Source: Gonium pectorale (taxonomy: Eukaryota > Chlorophyta > Chlorophyceae > Chlamydomonadales > Volvocaceae). Taken from it: a stretch of 13,569 bases of DNA. Positions 8,293-13,569 of the stretch are shown here, piece after piece. The position numbers were made by a program, and so were the translations under genes. The DNA is taken from positions 436,624 to 450,192 of the forward strand of contig LSYV01000052.1 in NCBI GenBank assembly GCA_001584585.1. Direction: 5' to 3'. Within the stretch, counting starts at the first letter, position 1. Each line of letters opens with the position of its first letter. Below the pieces are notes generated by a model. The model did no database searches, was not told where the DNA came from, and saw only the letters and a list, made by a program, of their open reading frames with translations.

Positions 8293-9000
8293 ACGGGACG
8301 TAGGGATGTCGCGCGCAGTGCGAAGAGTTGTGCAGATGGCGGGGGTGCCTGCCGTCCCGAAGGCCCTGTCAAACGCCGTCTGAAGCGACTGAGGAAGGTT
8401 ACGGAGGGGGCGGGCACTGAGCTCACTAGCGTGCAGCGCAAAAAAGGAGAAGCCTGCAGCACCGATTAACATTATAAGCAGTGATCGCACGCTTGGCCAT
8501 TTCACATGTACTGGGCTGAAGCGGCAATCACGCCATGGCGTGTAAGGGTTGCGGCGGTGTACTGGGCTGCTAGTGTGCAGGAAACTGACGCGCGGCTGCG
8601 CCTGTGACGGCGGCGCCTCCTATGACAGCGAGGTGGCGGATGAGGGGCGGATGAGGGGCAGGCGGAGATGGGCTCTCCGTTGCCGCCGGTGGGGGGCTGA
8701 GCGCCCGCGCACCACGCGTCCACTCCGCATTCCGCCCTCTCGGGTGCCTCCTATCGGATCAGGCGTTTCTGCGCCCTCTGCGCCCCGTCCTACGGATGCA
8801 CGGCTCTCTAGTTCCTGCACGCTTGCACTGGGCGCTGTTGCAGTGTTGCCCCCGATTGTTCTGTGGGGGGGTTGCAGAGGTGGCGGTACGATGCCCCCCA
8901 CAGGGCCCACCAGGTGAAGTCGGGCGAATCGGGTAAGCTGGTAAGCCAGGTAGGGCATAAGGGTGGGGCGTCACCTGCCTTGCCTTGGTACCAACCCGCC

Positions 9001-9068
9001 CGCCCTACGGGAAACGTCGCGCCTTCGTGTGTGCATGACAGGCGGGCTCTCTCTTTCTGTGCAGATGT
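9001..9068 (+). repeat. Dispersed repeat copy C (diverged)
   Basis: CGCCCTACGGGAAACGTCGC and following bases align with the reverse complement of 10565-10649: CGCCCT, GGAAAC, CCTTCG, TGTG and ATG blocks occur in the same order and spacing. The alignment then appears to skip about 20 nt before a CTCTTT...GCAGA block. The match is partial, so kinship to the other copies is probable, not certain. Confidence 0.45.
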
Positions 9069-9113
9069 TCATATGTTATGACTGCACCGCTATCCCTCTT
9101 TCTGTGCAGATGT
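9051..9113. repeat. 18-bp direct repeat, 45 bp apart
   Basis: CTCTTTCTGTGCAGATGT occurs exactly at 9051-9068 and 9096-9113. Each copy resembles a plus-strand splice acceptor (pyrimidine tract then GCAG). A local 45-bp duplication is the simplest explanation. Confidence 0.85.
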
Positions 9114-10564
9114 CTCTTTTTCGTACTGTGCTACTATGCACGATGATGAATGTGCAATGATGAATGCGTGCCGTACGTAGGTGACTAGGCGGCGGCGTCG
9201 ACACCCGCCTCTCCGGATAAAGTTGTGTTTGTCGCCAGGGGCACCGTGAGGACACGGTGCCACATCGCCCTTCACACATCTTTGAGCTGAGCACGAGGAC
9301 CGCAGCGGGACCCAGCGAGCTGCATGCGGTTGATCGATCGGCGTCCCTTCCGGCTGTAAGGGCTGTCGGGGCGAGCTCCATCGGCCCCACTGGGCTGCGC
9401 TGCGCACGGCTGCCTGCGCGTGTGGCGCCTTGCGGCGTCACCGGGTGGGTCCCCCGGGCGAGGGACATGGCGAGGAGCAAGGCACACCAAGCTAGCCGTA
9501 CCGGGAGTGAGTGGGCTGCCTCTTTCCTTCCAGCTTTCATAGTTCATGGGCACCGTTACCGTGGCGGATGCTCGAGGGCCTGTTGTAGGCGGCGGAATGA
9601 CGCACCTGCTGCTGCTGTGCGGCTGTGCGCGGAAAAGCGACGCATAGGATTGCGTCGTGGTGTGTCATGTGCGGTGCGGGGCAGCAGTGAACGGCTTGCG
9701 ATGCCAAACTAACAGCGCATTGTGCCTTTCTGCGTGTACGGCAGCCGCTGTGTGTGCGTGTATTGCATGTTACGGTACGACCGCTGGGCGCACACACCGT
9801 ACAGCCCCAACTTTGAGAGTTAGGCAATTGCCCGTTTCATGGCAATCCGTCTCATCGCGACCGCAAGCTCAGCAAACAACGCAACAGTTTTTCCAAGCAG
9901 CCGGCGCCCTCAACCGCTCAACGCCAGGCACCCTGATGTTCGCTGTGGTCACCGCCGTGCGCAGCCTCCTCACCCGCCGGCCACTGTGTTGTTTGGCATC
10001 CATCGCCGTACGCACGGGTCCGGCTCCTGAGCAGCTCACTGATCAGCCAGGCAGCCCTACTGAGGCCCATGCGTGCCTCAGCTCACCTGCCCAAGCGCGC
10101 ACCTCCACTGGCACGGGGGTTCGGTAGACTGCGGACACGCGAGCAAGGCACCAGGGTGTCGCCCACTAGCTAGGCGATGGGCACATCGATATATCGTTCT
10201 ATCTACAATACAGCTGTACGGCAGAGCACTTTGCGCCATGTACGGAACTCCCAGTACCTCCGCTACCCATCCTGCCACCCACCCAGCCCAATGCAGCCGG
10301 TCCCGGCAGTTGAGTCCTTCACACCCATCCCTATCCCTGGAGCTGCCAGCGCCGCCAACAGCAAATCATTCATGGACCGCAAACCGCGGACGCTCAGTAA
10401 CGTGACCCGTCCCGCGGTCGCCAGATGGCGGTTGGCAGACGGCGGTTCGCAGAAGGCGGACGGCTATGAAAAGGCGGATACGAGGCCTCTCACGACCTTC
10501 ACCTGCACAGACCAGCCAGGCGCAAAGTAAGCGGGCGTGTCTGGCAAGTTGCAGGTTCGTTCTT

Positions 10565-10649
10565 CTGCATGTAAAAAAGAGAACCAGAAACGGGGAAGGC
10601 AGCCTCTACGGACATACACACCCGAAGGTGTGATGTTTCCAGCAGGGCG
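10565..10649 (-). repeat. Dispersed repeat copy B
   Basis: On the minus strand this segment shares about 29 identical bases with 5691-5720 (TGCCTTCCCCGTTTCTGG onward) and, in its upstream half, block similarity with 9001-9068. It bridges the other two copies and shows they may belong to one family. No terminal inverted repeats or target duplications could be identified. Confidence 0.65.
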
Positions 10650-10791
10650 CCGAGTACAGGGCATGCATGGCGGGCGAGGTATACGAGCATGTAAATCATA
10701 TGCGCACTTACGGCCCTACTTGCGGTCTGCTAGTTGCCTCGAGGCAAGGGACCCTCACTAAGGAATCAGGGCGCTTGTCGCCGACACGCGA

Positions 10792-11742
10792 TCAGAGGCA
10801 GCGTGCGATGGTCGGGCCTTGCAGGAACGCATCGGCACATGCGATGGCGCCGCTCGCACTTGTACGCACCAGCACTGCCGCCGAGATGCTTGTCGCGTAC
10901 TCCTTGCGATGGACCAAAGGCCTCAGCGTCGCAATAACGGAGCGCGCCGAGGCTGTGTTGGGAGCACAGGTCTGGCGCAGCGATGACAGCGCTGAATCCA
11001 GGGCCTTGTCCACAGCCCCGAACTCATGTGCGCCGCCGTCGCCGCCGCAGTCGCCGCTGCCGTACTTCTCCACCAGCGTCGCCGCGACCAGGATGTTCTT
11101 GGGGGACGTCAGCGGCGCGTCCAGCGTGAGGGAGTCCTTGTTGCGGGAAATGAAGTCAGCGCAGGCGGCGCGTACGACAGGCATGTCGTACGTGTGCGCC
11201 AGCCGCATGAGGCCGGGCAGGTTCTCCTGTAGGAGCGGAAGGACCGCTTCAAACCCTTCATTCGGTACTTGCTACTAAACCTTCTGGAGTCCATCCCCGT
11301 GCGGCGACGCCTCATTCAAAAGCTATGTAGCTGCATACCAGGTACGCACCCATTTGAGGAGCGTCGGCTGGTATGCGCGCAGCTCGGCCATCTGCACCAC
11401 CGCCGCCCAGCACTCCGGGTCCTCCTCAGCCCCGAGTGCCAGCACCCCCGGTGCCGCCAGCGCGTTACGCGAGATCATCCCATTCAGCACGTGAGAAATG
11501 TTCTGCAGCGCGAACGGCTGGGCGCTCATTTTCTTGCCGCTCGGAAACGTGAGCGTGAGGCGTTCCGGAAATGACCCATGGGTCGGCACCGCTGCCAGGC
11601 GCTGCGGCAAACCTCGCCCGCCTTCTGCATCTGCTGTCGACGATCTCAGCGCAACCGGGAGAGGTCTGGCGCAGTGCCTTCCCATGGTGGGTCCCGTCAT
11701 GCGGCCCCGCAGCGAAGCGCCAGGGCAAGCACTACACGACAT
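10792..11742 (-). CDS. BTB/POZ-domain-like protein, at least two exons; 5' end uncertain
   Basis: Exons are 11742-11350 and 11271-10792 (stop TGA at 10794-10792), with a 78-nt intron (donor GTGCGT at 11349, acceptor TTTAGTAG ending at 11272, phase 0). The product as drawn is 290 aa. Residues about 61-155 look like a BTB fold: LTLTFPSGKKMSAQPFAL, then SHVLNGMI and CWAAVVQMAELRAYQPTLL, followed by GFEAVLPLLQENLPGLMRLA and HTYDMPVVRAACADFIS, the helical segment that usually closes BTB domains. BTB proteins often dimerise or act as adaptors of Cullin-3 ubiquitin ligases; no partner domain is seen. Residues 1-55 show no domain, and a splice acceptor inside them (for example TTTGCCGCAG) could replace this start by an upstream exon. 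No TGTAA polyadenylation signal follows closely on this strand, so the 3' end may also be incomplete. Confidence 0.65.
11272..11349 (-). other. 78-nt intron of the BTB-like gene
   Basis: Donor GTGCGT follows ...TLLKW, and the acceptor TAGTAG precedes QVPNEGFEAVLPLLQ. Without it both flanking frames hit stops (TAG before 11271; TAG shortly after WYAAT). The intron is very short, and the acceptor is TAG rather than the CAG used by the other genes in the window. Confidence 0.6.
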
Positions 11743-12425
11743 TGCAATAAGCCGCTACGTTGGATGGGCGCTACCTCGGCTATGTACCTTGATCGTATGC
11801 TCTGCCTACACGATGCAGGGCCCGCGGTCCGTGGCCGTGCCCTGAACGGGCGGGACGATGAAGTTTTGTTTAAGCGTCTTCGGTGAGGAGCCGCCCTCCC
11901 GACCTGCTGCGAGTGAGCCTCTGCAAAGCCTCGCCTCCAAGCGGTTAGGCCCTGATCTACATCACGGTTCCAGGGAAACTCGCGGCCAATGCTTAAAGGC
12001 AGCGCCTCTTCGACAGCAATGCCCCCAGACGCGCTGCACGTGTTTGCGCGAGCACTCGAGCTCGCCCCAGGACGCCGACTCGTCCATCCGGAATCTAGCA
12101 TGCCGCCGATGTTTGACGCGGCGAGCGGCGGCACGCGGCGGCTCGTGGCCTCTGGATGCATGCATTACTGTTGAATCTCACGCACTGCACGCGCCCACAA
12201 CCGCAACCGCACCCGGGGTAGTGCAAGCCAAGTCCCTACCCTTGATCACTCGACGAAGGGACTTTATACGTTCAAAGTAAAAGGACGCGTGTCATCACCT
12301 ATGCCAAGGACAGGCATGGATAGCATGAATCGCACGCAACGCTTGAGGTGGCATCCTTGCTGAGCCCCTCCTCGCCTGGCTGAAAGCGCACCACAGTCAA
12401 AGCGCAACGCACACAGCAAGCACGG
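11743..12425. other. Region upstream of the BTB-like gene, possible 5' exon
   Basis: No frame is recognisable. Two minus-strand ATGs at 12165 and 12161 open frames of 67 and about 154 codons; the second includes IGREFPWNRDVDQGLTAW, which could be a 5' exon of the BTB-like gene but cannot be joined with confidence. A minus-strand TATAAAG lies about 100 nt upstream of these ATGs. Confidence 0.4.
12262..12268 (-). promoter_or_regulatory. Candidate TATA box (TATAAAG)
   Basis: The minus strand reads ACGTATAAAGTCCC. TATAAAG is a good TATA-box match and would place a start of transcription near 12235-12240, upstream of the first minus-strand ATGs (12165, 12161). This would suit the promoter of the BTB-like gene if that gene has an upstream exon. 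Confidence 0.35.
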
Positions 12426-13569
12426 TCAAAGAAGCGCATTGGATTCAGAATCTGAGGATTCGGATCCGGAAGCGGACGGGCTGGCAGGCGCGCGCTGGGC
12501 GTGCGTGTACGCATGGCCGCCCGGCTGCCGCGCGCCGCCCGCGCTCCCGCCTGGCCCCCGACCTGCCTGCAGCGCACGGCCCCGCCCTGCCGCCTGCCCC
12601 CCTCCCCCGCTCCCACCCTCCTCCTCATTCGTCTCGCTCCTACGCCGCGTGGCAAAGGTCCCGTGCGACGGCCCATCCGCCGCTACGGCCACGGCCACGG
12701 CAGCGGCGGGCCTGGCGGCGGCCGCAGTCGCCCCACCGCGTCCCGAGACCACTGGTTGCAAGACAACGCCGCGGCTCCGGTCCCAACCGCTCCCGCTGCT
12801 GCCTTCGCCGCCACCGCTGCTGCCGCCCGGGCCACTGGCAGCACCAGCTCGGCCTCCCCATCCCCCGCCGCCGGCAGCGGCAGCCCCGCCGCTGCCGTGG
12901 CCCACGCCGCTGGCCTCGTCTGGGCGGCTCCTGACATCGCGGTCGCTGCCGCCGGCATTGCCACTACCGCTACCACTGCCAATGCCAATGCCGCTACCGC
13001 TGCCGCCGACATCGCCTCTCACGTTCGTTATGTTGCCCCTTCCGAGGCCCGCCTCGCCTCCCACGCCATGGCGCTCGCCCCTATAGGCATCATCAGCGGG
13101 TTCAATTTCGCTGGTGTCGGGGAAGATGCGGCGACAGGCAGCGGGAGCCACTCGCCGCCCAGGCCCCGGACCAGGTCCCGGACCAGGCCCTGCCGGCCGC
13201 GCCGCTGCAGCGGCGCCGACACCACCGCCGCTGGGCCCCCGGCCGCCGTCACCGCTGCGACCACCGCCGTGCGATGGCTGCGTTCCCGCCCCCAAGTCGC
13301 CGTGGCCGCGACCGGGGCGGAGACCCGCATCCCCGTCTTTCTCTCCTTCCGACGGCTCCCCATCGGCTCCGGCATTCGAGAGTTGTGGCCGGGGGACTTC
13401 CAGCGCTTGGGGCCCACGCGAAGCCGCGGGTCCGTCGACGGTGGGGGCGATACCACGCGGCGCGGGCCTCACGGCTGCGTCAGTGCCACCGCCGGCGGCG
13501 CGGCCGCTGTCGCTGCCCCCGCCCGTCCGCCAACTGGCGTTAGCAGTGTCGGAATCACTGCCGCCGCCG
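12426..13569 (-). CDS. Gly/Ser/Pro-rich disordered protein, 3' part of a gene (partial, strand uncertain)
   Basis: A frame open from the right edge to a TGA at 12428-12426 gives about 380 residues. It is Gly-, Ala- and Ser-rich with a (Gly-Pro)5 tract (about 13155-13191), a Gly-Ser/Gly-Ile run (about 12955-13005), acidic patches (SETNEEE) and an Ser/Asp/Glu-rich tail (SGSESSDSES). No domain is recognisable; it would be intrinsically disordered. The Gly-Pro and Gly-Ser runs use mixed synonymous codons (GGG/GGT/GGA with CCT/CCG; GGC/GGT with AGC/AGT), which favours selection on this protein frame. Against this, the plus strand is open in exact codon register from ATG 12513 to the edge (352 codons), with few A-ending codons. 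I prefer the minus strand because its repeats are purer and other genes lie on it. No start is visible. Confidence 0.45.
   Translation of the reverse strand, partial: GGGSDSDTANASWRTGGGSDSGRAAGGGTDAAVRPAPRGIAPTVDGPAASRGPQALEVPRPQLSNAGADGEPSEGEKDGDAGLRPGRGHGDLGAGTQPSHGGGRSGDGGRGPSGGGVGAAAAARPAGPGPGPGPGPGRRVAPAACRRIFPDTSEIEPADDAYRGERHGVGGEAGLGRGNITNVRGDVGGSGSGIGIGSGSGSGNAGGSDRDVRSRPDEASGVGHGSGGAAAAGGGGWGGRAGAASGPGGSSGGGEGSSGSGWDRSRGVVLQPVVSGRGGATAAAARPAAAVAVAVAADGPSHGTFATRRRSETNEEEGGSGGGGQAAGRGRALQAGRGPGGSAGGARQPGGHAYTHAQRAPASPSASGSESSDSESNALL

Larger units (their letters stand above)
8040..10791. other. Long region without a confident gene
   Basis: About 2.75 kb with no frame of recognisable domain content. 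Two minus-strand frames start with hydrophobic, signal-peptide-like segments: ATG at 8472 (71 codons, MLIGAAGFSFFALHA) and ATG at 9540 (about 154 codons, LAWCALLLAMSLA). Neither continues into a recognisable protein. Other content is the tandem G-boxes, a T12 run (8281-8292), an 18-bp direct repeat (9051-9113), two copies of a dispersed repeat and a CGGTT/GGCAGA-like degenerate repeat near 10425-10465. It could hold unrecognised exons, 5' or 3' UTRs or decayed mobile elements. Confidence 0.5.

Noticed and set aside
8257..8472. Minus-strand 71-codon frame beginning MLIGAAGFSFFALHA
   Set aside because: Small, ends in a Lys run made by the T12 homopolymer, and lacks homology I can recognise; not strong enough to call a gene.
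9076..9540. Minus-strand frame with a signal-peptide-like start
   Set aside because: The hydrophobic start is plausible, but the rest has no family resemblance, and part lies in repeat sequence. Mentioned only within the gene-free region entry.
11323..11350. Reading the BTB-like first exon on to its in-frame stop (VRTWYAAT)
   Set aside because: The protein would stop in the middle of the domain; splicing at GTGCGT restores continuity.
1..13569. CRISPR array, tRNA, rRNA, prophage or bacterial defence system
   Set aside because: No regularly spaced repeats of suitable length, no cloverleaf noticed, and the spliced genes indicate eukaryotic nuclear DNA.

Overview
The window looks like nuclear DNA of a volvocine green alga (Chlamydomonas/Volvox/Gonium relatives). 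It is GC-rich, the genes are interrupted by introns with GTGAGN, GTGCGN or GTAAGA donors and CAG acceptors, proteins carry Gly/Ala/Pro-rich low-complexity tracts, and simple-sequence repeats are abundant. There is no bacterial-style operon structure. All assignments come from reading the sequence and recalling protein families; no search was run.

All the genes I can support lie on the minus strand, so in transcription order the window reads from right to left. (1) About 12426 to the right edge: a long Gly/Ser/Pro-rich open frame, probably the 3' end of a gene for a disordered protein. The opposite strand is also open here, so this is uncertain. (2) 10792-11742: a BTB/POZ-like protein in at least two exons. 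(3) About 7.8-10.8 kb: a long stretch with no confident gene, containing small repeats and tandem G-boxes upstream of the next gene. (4) 3398-7803: a complete six-exon gene for a GT61-family glycosyltransferase resembling EOGT (EGF-domain-specific O-GlcNAc transferase), with a signal peptide and an HGAG motif; all five introns join in frame to give 538 residues. (5) 2120-3397: intergenic DNA and the likely 3' UTR of that gene, with a CA microsatellite and a TATA-like box. (6) 60-2119: a complete three-exon gene for an exostosin-domain (GT47) glycosyltransferase of 495 residues.

The main biological point is that two unrelated secretory-pathway glycosyltransferases (GT61 and GT47) sit head-to-tail. 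Both have N-terminal hydrophobic segments and probably act on glycoproteins or polysaccharides of the cell wall or extracellular matrix. A shared pathway is inference only. The other notable signals are a dispersed repeat in three places (one in a GT61 intron), antiparallel open frames at the right end, and several short tandem repeats in introns. I see no CRISPR array, tRNA, rRNA, complete transposon or obviously new multi-gene system.
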